From Lichina pygmaea (lineage: Eukaryota; Ascomycota; Lichinomycetes; Lichinales; Lichinaceae): a DNA stretch of 64,000 bases. The notes under the pieces were generated by a model, which worked only from the letters and a program-made list of their open reading frames with translations, did not search any database and was not told where the DNA came from. Of this stretch, positions 11,714-23,188 are shown in pieces. Within the stretch, counting starts at the first letter, position 1. Each line of letters opens with the position of its first letter. Made by a program: the position numbers and the translations under genes. The stretch is from the NCBI GenBank assembly GCA_963422465.1, contig OY730170.1, positions 4,378,379 to 4,442,378 of the forward strand. The letters run 5' to 3'.

Positions 11714-12374
11714 TCAAGCCACGGGCGGCAAGACTTTCTCGGCGAACTGCGTCAGGACGTTGCCGGCCGGGCCGTAGTTGCAAACGGTAAAGTACGGCCT
11801 CACGTTGGGGCCGGTGTTGGCGAGACCACCGGGGCAGTGCCGGGTGACGCAGGCGACGTGGGTGGTGTCCTTCCAGACGATCTGGGTGAAGTGACCCCAC
11901 TTCTTGAGGCCATACTTCTCGAGACCCGGCTTGTTGGGACCTGGGTCGGGCTCGCGGCCGTACCAGCCGTAGTAGTCGACCTCGCTGTAGAACTGATCGA
12001 GGATGATGGCCTCGATGTCCTCCGCCGGCCCACCAGCGGCGATGTTTTGGCCAGAGCTGCAAGACGAGTCAGTCGTGTTCTGTTCGAGCTCGGAGGATGC
12101 ATCTGGAGGAACGTTGGCTCACCGATCGTGCTCGTACGCACAGGTCGAAGCGAGAGCTTGCGCGGTGCCCTCGAGCTCGGTGTCCCACTCGAGCGGGCTC
12201 ATACCATGCTTGGCACGGGCGGAGTTGTGGCTGCTGAGTACGATGTCCTTGTACGAACCGCCGGTGTTGGATGCCGGAGACTGCACCCTCACGGGCTCCT
12301 CGGGCTCCTCCGACTCGGCCTCATCAGACTGCTCGACAACGGGCTCGGGTTCAGGTTCGGGCTCGGGTTCAGGT

Positions 12375-12415
<41 letters not shown>

Positions 12416-12416
12416 T

Positions 12417-12463
<47 letters not shown>

Positions 12464-12739
12464 TTCGGGTTCGGGTTCGGGCTCGGGCTCCGGCGTGGGG
12501 GTCGGAATGGCCTCCTCTTGACGGCCACGGCCGCGGCCGAATCGCCAGGTGCGAGTGACGGTGACGGTCTTGCGATTCTCGCCCTGAGGGGCCAGAGTCG
12601 GGAAGGAGCCGTAAACCGTCTTCTTGACCGTCACGACATCGCTCTTGGTCACCCTGACGATGCGGAGCTCCGGGTCGGCAATGGGGGAGGCGCCAACGAG
12701 CGCGGCCGCGAGGACCGAGACAACGAACGAGGCGCGCAT
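11714..12739 (-). CDS. Secreted CAP-superfamily (SCP/PR-1-like) protein with a Pro-Glu repeat
   Basis: Exons 12739-12123 and 12056-11714 are separated by a 66-nt intron (GTGAGC..TTGCAG, phase 2); total 319 residues. Residues 1-17 ([17 protein letters not shown]) form a clear signal peptide. Next comes a basic region with [11 protein letters not shown], possibly a proprotein cleavage area, then about 24 Glu-Pro pairs, an acidic linker, and a C-terminal CAP domain. The domain shows HNSARAKHG, the alpha-helical [18 protein letters not shown], the CAP1 signature [17 protein letters not shown] and the CAP2 signature [12 protein letters not shown], with Cys residues placed for disulfides. The His and Glu positions expected in the CAP cavity are present ([18 protein letters not shown]). 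Fungal members are often cell-wall or extracellular lipid-binding proteins. The Pro-Glu stretch may act as a rigid spacer like those of wall-anchored proteins; that role is inference. Confidence 0.93.
12340..12492 (-). repeat. In-frame Glu-Pro hexanucleotide repeat inside the CAP gene
   Basis: Tandem GGGCTC/GGGTTC/AGGCTC hexamers encode a continuous (EP)n tract of about 25 pairs. Blocks of variant hexamers alternate, which suggests expansion in several steps. Confidence 0.9.
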
Positions 12740-15108
12740 CTTGAATCGATCACCGAGAATTCAACGACTTGACGCGAGATCGACCGACCGAAGAGGTAGA
12801 GACGGTGATGATGCGGGTTCAAGAGAGTGAAGAGTCTGGACTCCAGGTCAGGACGAGAGCTCCCTTATATGCACCGTCGCCGACGGTGATGGTCTCGAGT
12901 GGGAACGCAGGCAAGTGTGGTGGGGGGGAAGAGATTGAGACGGAAAGCAGCTCCTCGGTAGTGCGGTCAGGGAGGGAGGGGGAGGGGGTTTGTATGCCGG
13001 CTGTGTGGAGGTGTGTTATGCAGGGTTGCGATAGTGCGGGTTTCTTGGTGGTGGAGGGGTAAGGTTAGGGTGTGATATGTGCGTTGTCACGCTCATCGAC
13101 GTTGTGTGGTTAGGGCTCCCGTGGGACGTGTGGAGATGGTGTGTCTGTGCGACGCGCTTTCGCACCACGGCGGAGGACAGCAAAAGAAAGACAAGACGTA
13201 CCGGGACGACTCGCGTCACACCGAGTGCGAGGAGATCTGGATCGCTCCGTCCGAGGCTCTGGCGATGCGGTACGGGCTGCCCGTAGGCGGGACTGTCGAG
13301 AGACGGACGAAAGTGGTGTTCGGCGATGCTCTTCGAATCTCCGTTCAACGGAAGGCTAGGACGACGAGGAGACTTGCAAAGCCCCGGTCGACAAGGACGC
13401 AGAAGGATACACAAACAGGCCGATCTAGACACAAGCGTCTCGACGGCGGCTGAGAGCGTAGGCTGCTGGTCACGACGGATGTGGAGGGAAGTGCTTTGTG
13501 GTATGTGCGGCTGGCAATGATCGTGGTGGCGTGGACGAATCTGCGGAGGGCAAAAGCGCACTCTTGAAAGGAATGAAAGACTGTGCTTTGGGGATCTTCA
13601 CAGAAGAATTCGCGCCGTCGGGGTGACACGAAAAGGGTGGGAGCTGCTGCAGCAGTCGAAAGAATCGAAGGAAACCGGGCGGTTCAAAGGAGTGTGTGTA
13701 AGAGAATGTGATCGTGGTGGAGAGAGAAGAGGAGGAGAGAAGAAGGAAACGAGAGAAGGTGGGCGTCAACTGAAATTTATGGCGCCAGAAATTCGGCTGC
13801 CATTACCCCCCATACCACGATAACCCCCATGCCCTCATGTCACGGCGGGGCAGCCGGGAGGGGGGTATCAGAACGTGTACGTATCTACGGAGTACAGTAC
13901 CGCGAAATTGGCAACGGACAGACGGTAAACAGGCGTGATCTGGTACGGCGGGTACTCCCACCTACGCCGCTCTGCCAAGCCTCGTCGAGGTAACTCCCGT
14001 CCGGGGAGATTGCTCTGATCGGCTTCAAACCGCCAGCAGACCGAGGCGCCTGTCCCCTTTAGGACTAGAGCGCCGTGGTACCTGCAGCGCTCGGGATGTC
14101 GGGAACGAACGAAACGGTTCGGTCTCGAGGTGGGGTTGTCTAGACTTTCCCGGTGACGCGGCCGCCAGTGGTAGATCCTGTACCCACTACCTTCCGGTCG
14201 GACAGCTTCGACCAAGGACTTCGGTCGATTTACCTTCGGTAATGCGATCTACGACCAATACGTACGGGAGATTAGGTCCTCACTCGACGTACTGTACGTA
14301 CCTCCAATGCCCGTCTCCCGACTTCTCTCTCGCCTATCAAGTCCGCGTGGACGAGACTTCCGGGTACGTGGTTATCAGACCGATGAGACTACGGAAGTAA
14401 GCGAAACAAGGTGAGCGCCCGAAGGCACCTGCGCGGCTGAGTGGGCAGGATCGTGCGTCTCAATCTCCATCGGACTTGGCATCTGTCGCCCTTCAGGTAG
14501 ATGCTCTGCAGTCATGGTGTGGCCCTAGCCGAGCCACCGCGACGGCTCTTGGTGATTTCTCCCAGGCGATCTAACGGTCCTCTGTGACGTCCGAAACAAT
14601 CAGAAGGTCAGAGGCGCTGATCCTACGTTGGCGGCCGCTTCGGCGTCTTTTGACTTTTGGAAACTGAGACCGGTGATTACTAAGCCGATGATCTGACGGC
14701 CTCCACATCCCGTGACCAAAAGCCGTGTCTTTTCCTACCCTACTCACCCACCTACGTACAGACGAAGTACGACAAAACAAGACAACCGCTGTTTGACCAA
14801 AGGGTTTCACGATCCAGGTCCCGTCAGGTCGTCCTACGTGGCGGCCGACGTCCGGCAATGGTTGGATTCGCATTTTCGTTCTGCTGTTGGCTGTCTGATT
14901 TGTTTGCGGATTTCGCTTGGGCTCGGCTGATCGAGTCTAAAACGGCGCTGGCGCTGGCGACGGTGTTTAGTTGATGCCGTGAGGGCTGCAGCACTTCGTA
15001 CGCCAAGTGATTGTGGATTGAGCCACTCGGATTCCGTATGTACGATACCTACGTATTTCAGCCTGAACGGTAATCGCGCCGTCTTGCAGGAAGGGGCAGT
15101 CGCAACAA

Positions 15109-15119
<11 letters not shown>

Positions 15120-15175
<56 letters not shown>
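15120..15175. repeat. (CAG)n microsatellite, about 18 units
   Basis: Nearly perfect CAG array in the gene-poor region; preceded by degenerate CAA/CAG units from about 15108. Confidence 0.95.
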
Positions 15176-15177
<2 letters not shown>

Positions 15178-16385
15178 GCAAGCAACAGACTCACAGTGCC
15201 GACGATCACTACCGTCGCGGCAGTCGGACTGCGGTCCCACTGCTCGCTGTACGTCACGTACGTCACGTACGTCGTACGAAGGTACTTGCAGTCAACTTAC
15301 CGCTGCGCTGGGGGAAGACAGGAGGGAAATGATGGCTGGACTTTGCAGGAGTGTTGTTAGAGCTGTAGGTATAATGATGATGGGCCCTGCCATACGGGTG
15401 GATGGATGGATGGATGGCTGGTGGGAAATCAACACGGCGTCTGGCCCTCCCAATCCTGCAATCTCCGCATTGTTCAACCTCGATCGAGTCTGTCTCTCGA
15501 GATGCCAGCCATTCCTCATCTTGTGGCCAACGTCGTACGTCGTCGGGTGAGAAGGAGGGAAGGCACGATGACGATGAGATCGGATGAGCGAGACACGACA
15601 AAGGAGTCTTGACGCCTCCCTCGATCGCGTCTTCGCTTGAGGGTCGCATCCTTGACTCCTGCTTGCTCCTTGCCGTCGTCGACGAGCGGCCGGACCCTGC
15701 TCCATCGAACCGAAAGGCGTATCTCTTTCTTGGCCTGTCTCGCGTACGGCGAGAGATGGATGCATCGATGATCGATAACGATAGAACGGCTCGGGCGAGG
15801 CCAGGACGGGCCGCGAGCATGAATGACGAGGTCGACGACTGTATCACCTCGTACGAGGGCCGTATCGTGACCGTCTCACCGGCTTTGCCGGAGCCCCCAG
15901 GTGACAGCCCAAACAGCCTGTCCCACCCAAGTCTTCCTCCGGCATGGTGAAACGCCCTCGGGCGCCGACGGCCGTGCGTCGGATGACGATGGCGACGGCA
16001 AGGACGAGTCGGTCGACGACGGAGGAAGGCGAGGCCCGGATGGTGTCAGGCCGAGTCTATTGCGCGGTCGCCAAGACTCGATCGTGTCTTGAATTCGACC
16101 TGCATTATGTCCTGTAGGGCTCTTTCGCAGCTCGACTAATCACGCTCCGTCGATCGTAGGCTGATGTGAGCGTGTGGGGAGCCACTCTTCTCAGCCGGAC
16201 GACCTTGTGGCACTGCTGCTGCATCGGGCAGGTAGGTCCGCTCCCGGCTTGCCAGCGGCTCCGTCGTCCACGGCCGTCGAGCAGCTTGCTGTCGTGTAAG
16301 TGCCGTCCCGGCGCTGGGCGGGTCTTCTTGGCACAGCAGCCTCGTCGGGGAGGTGTGAAGGCACGAAGTGTGCATTCTTGTGGCG

Positions 16386-16409
16386 GCAGCAGCAGCAGCA
16401 GCAGCAGCA
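16386..16409. repeat. (CAG)n microsatellite, about 8 units
   Basis: Short CAG array ending in CAACAG, in non-coding sequence. Confidence 0.85.
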
Positions 16410-19400
16410 ACAGCGCATCTGCAGGTTCCAAGACCTGCACCCAGCACCGGTAGGCTGCTCCGACAGCGGCCTGGCCATGCCCGGGGCCGTCGCACGAAAC
16501 AGACGGACGGTCGTCGTCGTGTGCCGCATCTCGATTTCTCACCTGAGGGCTGGAGTTTGGTGACGCGGCCAGTGCGTTTGATGACTGTCCATGACATTAC
16601 GCGAAAGAGTCCAGACTGTCAGGTACCGGCGAGTGACCAACCAGCTCGAGTCTGCGCTGGCTGCATGTAATCGGACGAATCCTCCGCCAGCAAAAAAAAG
16701 CCACGAAGATAAGATCTCCTTCGAATGCATCCCGAAGTCCGGAGTATCGGCCCAGCTGGTCCGCAACCGAGCCCCCAACTCCCGAATACTGTCGATGATG
16801 CACGAGCCTTGGGAGCAGATGCCGCGTCATGGCAAAGTCTCCAGTCGGTCCAAGTGCGAGGGGTCACGCCGGCACTTTGTAACTGTGACTGCATTGCATA
16901 AGCTCAATAGCGCTGTATGCAGGTCGAAATTGAGGTCACGGTGCAACGCTGACAAAACAGGCAGTCGTTGTTGGTGCTCGGCATGCCCTGAGACAGTGCG
17001 CTGTGCGTGGGGACGGCAAGGGTTCAATCACAAGCCACAATGCATCCGTGGAGCCAGGAAGAGGTCTGCATAATACGGGATAGCCTAGCCTGGTCTGACC
17101 CTGTGCGTCCCGGCGATGCAGCGATGCAGCGATGCGATGACGCAGGCCCTAGATCGCAGCAGGACGTGGAAAAGATCTTATCCTTATAGGCTGAACTGGC
17201 AGCGAATCTTTGGCACATCTCCAACCTGGTGATTGCCTGCGGCATGCGAGCATCAACAAAGATGCAGGCAAGCCAAGCCATGGACCAAGAGTTGGGGAGA
17301 GAGAAAAGGGGGGGCGCGCGGGGAAGGAGGCGGATATCGAGCAAGGCTGCACCCCAAGATCAAGGGCAGAGCAACAATGACGTCGACGTCAAAGAACAAA
17401 GCTGCGTTTCTGGTCACCTGCGAAGTACAGACGTCGATTCCAAGGAGGGGGAGGACCGAAGCGAAGCCTGCCTGCCCACGACCCCCTCACAAGCTCTGAG
17501 ATACGTAGGGGCATGACCGTCCTCGGTGGCCGATGCAGCTCAAAGGGAAGAAAGCAAAAAAGACTCGAGCCTCGCCTTCATCGCGGACCGATGAAAGCAC
17601 TGCAACGGGAACGACCAAGAGAAACGGAACAACCCCCGAGGTGGCCGTTTTTGTTTTAGAGGGGAAGCATCGTCCAAGTGGGAAAGCCACTTGGATCTAT
17701 TCCCATCAACGTTCTCAGAGTCTTTACTGGTGGTTGCTTTTGCCGAGCATCTCCTTGAAAGCCATTTCTCGATGTGCTACGGCTTGGTAGCACATACCGT
17801 ACAGAAATTTCTTTTCAAGCTCGCTGGCTCCATCTTCGCGCGTACGAGTACTGGTATGCGGGAGAACACTCTGGTACTGCGCTTGCCCGTTTGTGCTTGA
17901 GATCAATATCAATTGAGTGGGATCCCTTTTTTCGGATTTTTGGGATATGTGCTGGGCATTGGTATAACCATTGAAGTCTTGCTTGTACTGTTGTCGAATG
18001 TGTTCCAGTAGGCAATCCATCTTGATCTGCTAGCGCTCTGCACTGCCAGTTCACACAATGAGGATGACCATTCATTTTTCAATCCTCGATTGCATTTTTC
18101 GTGTCCGCTAATTAGAGTAATTTGCTGAAACTGTGATCACGGCCTGCTCATCACGCCTTGCGTCAGTTCTCTCACCCATCTGCCAGAGAACAGGACTTGT
18201 GAGGATATTCCAATTAGATGTCGGATGGTTACTACTTCTACTTTTCATCCCTGGAGGGATATACAGTCACGCATACGTCAAGTGTTGGTCTCGATATGTT
18301 ATCTTCTGTCGCATTGTTGGCTTCTTCAGCAGATCCAGCTTGAGGACCTGTCAAGACGACAACCGCCAGGTCATTTCTTTACTCTCGTCATGGCCGGGAC
18401 ATACTAATGTTGCTGTGTCACATCCCCCCAGATGGAATTGCTGGTGGCCCGTCTAGCTCTTAGATACAGGGGTGACTACAGTACCGCCGGTACTACATCT
18501 GAAACCCCTCGTATCATCATGTACGTAACGTACAACACTGCTGCCATGCAGCACGAGGCCAGGTGGCACAATTTCTCTGTCGTGCAGTGGTCGATACAAC
18601 CTAGCTCCGACTACTCTGTCCAAATCTCACCAAAGGTGTCATGATTGAAGGGAGCTGGTCGATGACAAGAATCACGGGGCAATCCTGTACAGTACGACCA
18701 CTGATTTCTGTTTCGGCCTCCTGACCTCATGAAATTGGAAGTCTTACGTTGTTGATAAAATCTATCAAGACCTCTCGAGGCTCTCATGCAGTCCTAATCA
18801 CTGGAGCACGGGGAGGTGACTTTTGCCTGTACTGCTCGTGTCACTCAGTCACAGCAAGCAGCATAGGCAAGAAGGATTATGATATGGCCTGATCAGACAA
18901 CTCGAGATTCTGAAAGCCGACAGTCGGTCGACTTGGTGGAGAGATGCTTTAGCTGACAACGGCCAACTGTGTAGATTCGTCTCTCTTGCTAACTAAAATC
19001 TAGGAGCGACGACAAAGAAGGAGAGGAAAACTCTGCACACCGTCACGTGCACACAAACAATTTAGCCGTCGCTCAGGGGGAGGCTGATCTCTGAACCCCT
19101 GCAAATCCTCGGGCAACTCTCCACAGAGTCCTCGGTCAGCAGATTCCCTTGGCCTTTTGAATCGGCGTCGGACGCCCTCAGCATTCGCGGAAATACAACG
19201 AAGCTTGCTCGTCTGAGTGTCGAATGTCAGTCACGCAGGCCAACACAGATGATATAGCATCACAGGCAAGAGTCGACGACGGAGCTTCGTGTGGAAGTAC
19301 GCGACATATCGGATGAGCCTTTATAGTGGATGGTCAGATACCGTCAAGGCCCATGGAAGACCTTCAAATTGTGATCTTGAGCCTGCCATTGTCGGCAGCG

Positions 19401-19986
19401 AAGCTGGCAGCCGCGGGGACGATCGAGGCGCATAGCGATTCAACCAGGGACGGTGATTTGCGGTCAAAACTCGATGAATCAGCTCGGGGTCCATTATCGA
19501 TGAGCGGCTCGGCCTCTGCGCTACTGATATCAGAATGCCAAGTTCCCCCTCTTTTCTACCACGCTTGTCGCCTACCGGTATGAACCCCCTCAAACCGGAA
19601 GCTGAAATCGTCTCTGATACACGACCAAAGGTTGGTGCTTGATGTCTGTCTGACGATGGAGCAAGTTGGAGAAGATGATGTGATGGATCCAGTGCACAGG
19701 AGGAACAACTGTGACAGGTCTGTCTGCTACCACGTGAAATCCAGATAAGACAGCACCCTACTGTTGGTGGTGATCTGCATTGAGTGTGCTCTTGGCCAAG
19801 GCCTACTCTAGAGAGCAAGGCTTACTAAATGTAGGCTACAGGTCCACGTAAGCTCCACCGTCCTTTACGGTAAAGCCAGGCGGAGCAACGACAACACCAT
19901 CTCATCTCATCTCAGGATTCATTCCTGGGATCAGGCACGACCGAGGGACACACCGGTCCTCCTCATCTACTGTAGTGTACGGAGTA

Positions 19987-20206
19987 CAGTGGGTCGACAC
20001 AAGTTTGAACAAGCCGGTTCCTGCTTACAAACCTGATAGTCATAAGTGGTAATAATTCTGTGTGTACTTCCGTACTTTCCCTACCATTGTTGTCATACTG
20101 TATCAACAGGGGTAAAAGAGGCGATGAGTATGGAACATATGTTAGTTTGTAGTAGAAGTAAGTCAAGTTTGTATGGGGGCTTGTTCAAACTTGTGTCGCG
20201 ACACTG
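19987..20206. mobile_element. 220-bp MITE, TA target duplication, copy 1 of a three-copy family
   Basis: The left end CAGTGGGTCGACACAAGTTT and the complement of the right end CAGTGTCGCGACACAAGTTT match for about 30 bp (continuing GAACAAGCC), and TA flanks both sides (19985-19986, 20207-20208). There is no coding capacity. TA duplication and CAGT-type termini suggest mobilisation by a Tc1/mariner/pogo transposase. The two copies at 48.0 and 48.4 kb share the terminal motif but differ inside. Confidence 0.8.
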
Positions 20207-20208
20207 TA

Positions 20209-20406
20209 CATATGTGCTTGCGTGTGCTGCGTACGTAACGTACAGTAATCACATCTGTGCTGCCACACTTCTGCTTCAATTTCTGGTCCGACCAACTCTC
20301 TGTTTCCCTTTGAGCATGCCAGGACGCCCCGACGCATAGTCTCCAACGAGTGCTTCATACACACACACAAGCACACGCATGCATACATACATGCGCTCAT
20401 ACCCTC

Positions 20407-20444
<38 letters not shown>

Positions 20445-20589
20445 CCGCCGTGACCACCACCACCACCGCCACTACTGTCGCAGCTGCCGCAATGCCAAAT
20501 GCTACACCACACATGCACCGGCTGATCATCTCCCCTTTGCGCATTCCCGGCCCGAGCGCACCGGCGCGCGTGCTGTTGCCATTGTTGCG
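20209..20589. other. Upstream region of the MFS gene with a (CTG)n tract
   Basis: Non-coding. Contains (CA)/(GCATACAT)-like simple sequence around 20360-20395 and (CTG)n at about 20409-20442, roughly 150 bp before the MFS start. Confidence 0.6.
20409..20442. repeat. (CTG)n microsatellite, about 11 units
   Basis: Perfect CTG array followed by CCACCGCC and CCACCA units, probably in the promoter or 5' UTR of the MFS gene. Confidence 0.9.
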
Positions 20590-22282
20590 ATGAAGGGCGA
20601 GTCGTCGCCGGCGATGCCGGCCGCCAGCCGGAAACGTATCCTGCGGGTCTTACTCTTCTCCCTGCTCCTGGACCTGGTGCGTTGACACTTCGTCCCTCCT
20701 GTCGTGCTCGTTCGACATAAACTACACGACAGCGGCGTCTGCATCATGTAGCTGTAACTTCCTGCATGACTGACAGTAGCTCGCTCGGTCGCTCCTGCAG
20801 ATCTCCTTTACGTTCATCCTGCCGCTCTTTCCCCGACTCCTCGAGTTCTACCGCGGCCCCGAAGGCGACCGTCACCGTCACGACGGCCGGACCACCCTCC
20901 TCAACAACGTGCTGCGCGGCCTCAATGCGTACAAGCATGCCTTTGCCCGCCCCATCAACGACCGGTACGACGTCGTCCTGCTCGGCGGCGCCCTCGGCTC
21001 GCTGTTCTCCTTCCTGCAGGCCATCGCGGCGCCCGTCATCGGCAGGCTGTCGGACAGGTATGGCCGACGCACGGCGCTGCTGTGGTGCATGGCCGGCAAC
21101 CTCTTGTCCGTGGCGCTGTGGGTCGCCGCCACGGACTTTCGCACCTTCCTCGCGAGCCGCGTCGTCGGAGGCCTGTCCGAGGGCAACGTTCAGATCGCCA
21201 CGGAGATCGCGGCCGACGTCAGCGACGAGAGGTCGCGCGGGAGCACGATGGCGCTGATCGGGGCTTGCTTCAGCATCGCCTTCACCATCGGACCGGCCCT
21301 CGGCGCGGCCCTGTCGACGACGACGATCGTCGCCGCCAACCCCTTTGGCACCACCGCCGCCGTCTCTTTCGGTCTGATCGCCGTCGAGACAGCCTATCTG
21401 TATCTCTACCTCCCCGAGACGCGCATCCTCTCATCCTCGACGCCAGCCAATCGCGGAGCGAGCGACCCCGTCCAGGCCGCCAAGCCCAGCCCCGACAGAA
21501 GCATGAGGGGACGAAGAAGCAAGTCGAACGGCCACTTCCTGCTGAACCTGACGCACTTCACCTTCCTGCTGTTCTTCTCCGGACTCGAGTTCTCGCTGCC
21601 GTTTCTCACGTACGATCTGTTCTCGTACGGATCGAGCCAGTCGGGCCGACTCCTGGGCCTCGTCGGTCTCGTCGCGTCGATCCTCCAGGGCTCGGTCGTG
21701 CGTCGTCTCGATCCGCTGCGGGCCGTGCAGGCAGGCGTCGTCAGCTGCGCCCTCAGCTTCTTCGTGCTCGTGCGCCTCGAGACGGAGGCGACGCTGTACT
21801 TTGCCGCCACGCTGCTCGCCGTCACGTCGGCCACCGTCGTCACCGGCCTCAAGAGCCTCGCCAGCTTCGAGGCGACGCAGGACGAACGAGGCGGGAAACT
21901 GGGCAACCATAGAAGCTGGGGTACGACTCTCTCTTCGGTCCCGTCTTGCTGTAGTAGCACAGGAATCAGACCTCCCTCCTCCTACCTCAGCATTCTCCCT
22001 CTTGTTCTCAACCATCTTCTCCTCGCCTTCACTCTCTTATCATCCAAAACCCCACCTCTCCTTTCTTCCCAAATCCCCCGTCCCTTCTCAAGCTAACCAA
22101 GTTCTCCTCGTGCGGAATAAGGTCAACTCGGCCGCTCCCTCGGCCCCGTCATCTTCTGCTCGCTGTACTGGTGGGCAGGCAGGCAGTTCGCCTATCGGGT
22201 CGGAGGCACAGGCATGCTCGCCGTCTCGGCGCTCGTGCTCTTTGCCCTCGTTAGTCCTGCTTCCGGTCCTGCGCGAGCTAGT

Positions 22283-22313
<31 letters not shown>

Positions 22314-22396
22314 CGTCGTCTCCGACGAATACCGCAAGAGGACCGTCCGAAGGTAAAGTACACGCCAGCGACGTAAGAGAGGCCGTCAAGAAATGA
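20590..22396 (+). CDS. Major facilitator superfamily transporter (TetA/MFSD10-like)
   Basis: Exons 20590-20676, 20801-21920 and 22122-22396; introns of 124 and 201 nt are in phase. The product is 493 residues with about 12 hydrophobic segments. It begins with a short basic N-terminus and a first membrane helix (RVLLFSLLLDL joined to ISFTFILPLFPRLLEFY). Between helices 2 and 3 lies the MFS loop motif GRLSDRYGRRTALL, and in helix 5 the antiporter-type GACFSIAFTIGPALGAAL. A Ser/Arg/Lys-rich central loop (about residues 235-265) is followed by the second half. This architecture fits the eukaryotic branch related to bacterial tetracycline/H+ antiporters and human MFSD10, placed in a membrane as a proton-linked exporter of unknown substrate. 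The third exon encodes RSLGPVIFCSLYWWAGRQFAY and the last helix, then a run of about 14 Ser and a hydrophilic tail. In-frame upstream sequence stops before the ATG, fixing the start. Confidence 0.9.
22265..22322 (+). repeat. In-frame poly-Ser (TCA/TCG)n tract at the C-terminus of the MFS protein
   Basis: TCATCATCATCG followed by TCG units encode about 14 consecutive Ser just after the last membrane helix. Confidence 0.85.
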
Positions 22397-22909
22397 ATCT
22401 TACTGGGAGGGGCACGTTGCTTGCGAGGCTTTCTTTATAATTTGTTTTCGTACGTGTGTGTGTGAGTATGTGCTCTTTCTTCGGAACCTTACATGTCATT
22501 GGAAAGTCTACACACTTATATCAAACACGCGACGGAGAGATGGCACGGCTGCTTCTTCGTCATCCACCGTCACTCGAGGAGAACCCACACAAAGAGGTTT
22601 CTGTAGGACGACGTCCAGTACCGTATAGAAAGACAATGGACCAAGATGAGTCTTTCATCGTGGAGGTGTACCCACCCCGGAGTCCCTCCCTCCTCTTTAT
22701 TTCCCAAGACGCTGTATGCTGCAGTAAGCTACGTAGTGGGCCTGACGTAGGGAGGGGGGAATCCTGTAAGATGCTCTGATGAATGTTGTGTTGCCTTTTT
22801 GCTGAGCCGTGTCAACATCATCATCATCATCATCATCATCATAGTAAACGACAACGCAGACATCAAACAACACCAGACTCTTTTCCGCACTCCCCTTTCA
22901 TACTATTGC
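22397..22909. other. Intergenic; (ATC)n tract
   Basis: Downstream region of the MFS gene. Bases 22817-22842 are an ATC trinucleotide run. No gene supported. Confidence 0.6.
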
Positions 22910-23188
22910 CTACAGAAGACAATTCTCCTTCCTATGCCTGACAGCCAAGACCAGGAGCGCCAAGACGACAACAACAGCAACCAGCAGAGTAGCGAGACAA
23001 GGAACCAGGGACCAGCCCGCTCGAGCACGCAACAGATGGCGTAATACGTACTTGTCGTGATTCATCAGGACGTCCTCCATAGCGCACGCGCCCACGTCTT
23101 GAGAGATTGGAACATTGCCCTTGTCGTGATGGCCGTCGGCGCCGACGCTGCCACCGTTCGGGTTCTGGCACGTGATGTTGAAGTTGCG
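22910..23188 (-). CDS. Possible small Cys-containing protein, last two exons only
   Basis: A block at 23188-23052 reads RNFNITCQNPNGGSVGADGH, then HDKGNVPISQDVGACAMEDV and LMNHDK. It is preceded by a strong acceptor (a T run then TTGCCAG) and followed by a GTACGT donor. Splicing over 114 nt to 22937 gives HRKENCLL and a stop at 22910-22912, in phase. The Cys spacing and Asn/Gly-rich composition resemble small secreted fungal proteins. I cannot find a first exon with an ATG and signal peptide upstream, so this may be a partial or decayed gene. Only the block and its splice signals are seen; secretion is a guess. Confidence 0.3.
   Translation of the reverse strand, partial: RNFNITCQNPNGGSVGADGHHDKGNVPISQDVGACAMEDVLMNHDKYVLRHLLRARAGWSLVPCLATLLVAVVVVLALLVLAVRHRKENCLL

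Larger units (their letters stand above)
12740..19984. other. 7.2-kb gene-poor region
   Basis: No open frame here shows a recognisable domain, consistent codon use or convincing introns. The longest frames (for example 15263-15847 and 13016-13561 on minus, 16591-17073 on plus) lie within low-complexity or mutually overlapping sequence. Two CAG-type trinucleotide tracts, at 15120-15175 and 16386-16409, give false Ala, Gln, Leu and Cys runs. A lineage-specific or RNA gene cannot be excluded. Confidence 0.5.

Noticed and set aside
12003-12772. Plus-strand frames with long Gly-Ser, Arg-Ala or Gly-Leu runs
   Set aside because: Shadows of the Glu-Pro repeat of the CAP gene in other frames.
15241-15280. 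Direct TACGTCACG repeats as a CRISPR-like or promoter array
   Set aside because: Only three 10-bp units without spacers; part of the general GTAC/ACGT-rich intergenic background.
14979-15332. Poly-Ala, poly-Leu, poly-Cys or poly-Gln coding tract
   Set aside because: All six frames are driven by the (CAG)n repeat; the Gln frame has a stop at its start and no flanking domain exists.
15609-16093. Two-exon plus-strand gene around MNDEVDDCITSYEGRIV
   Set aside because: A GTGACA donor is possible but no acceptor gives coherent continuation; the minus strand is equally open.
17010-17075. tRNA-like GGTTCAATC box
   Set aside because: No matching acceptor stem or D-arm could be built around it.
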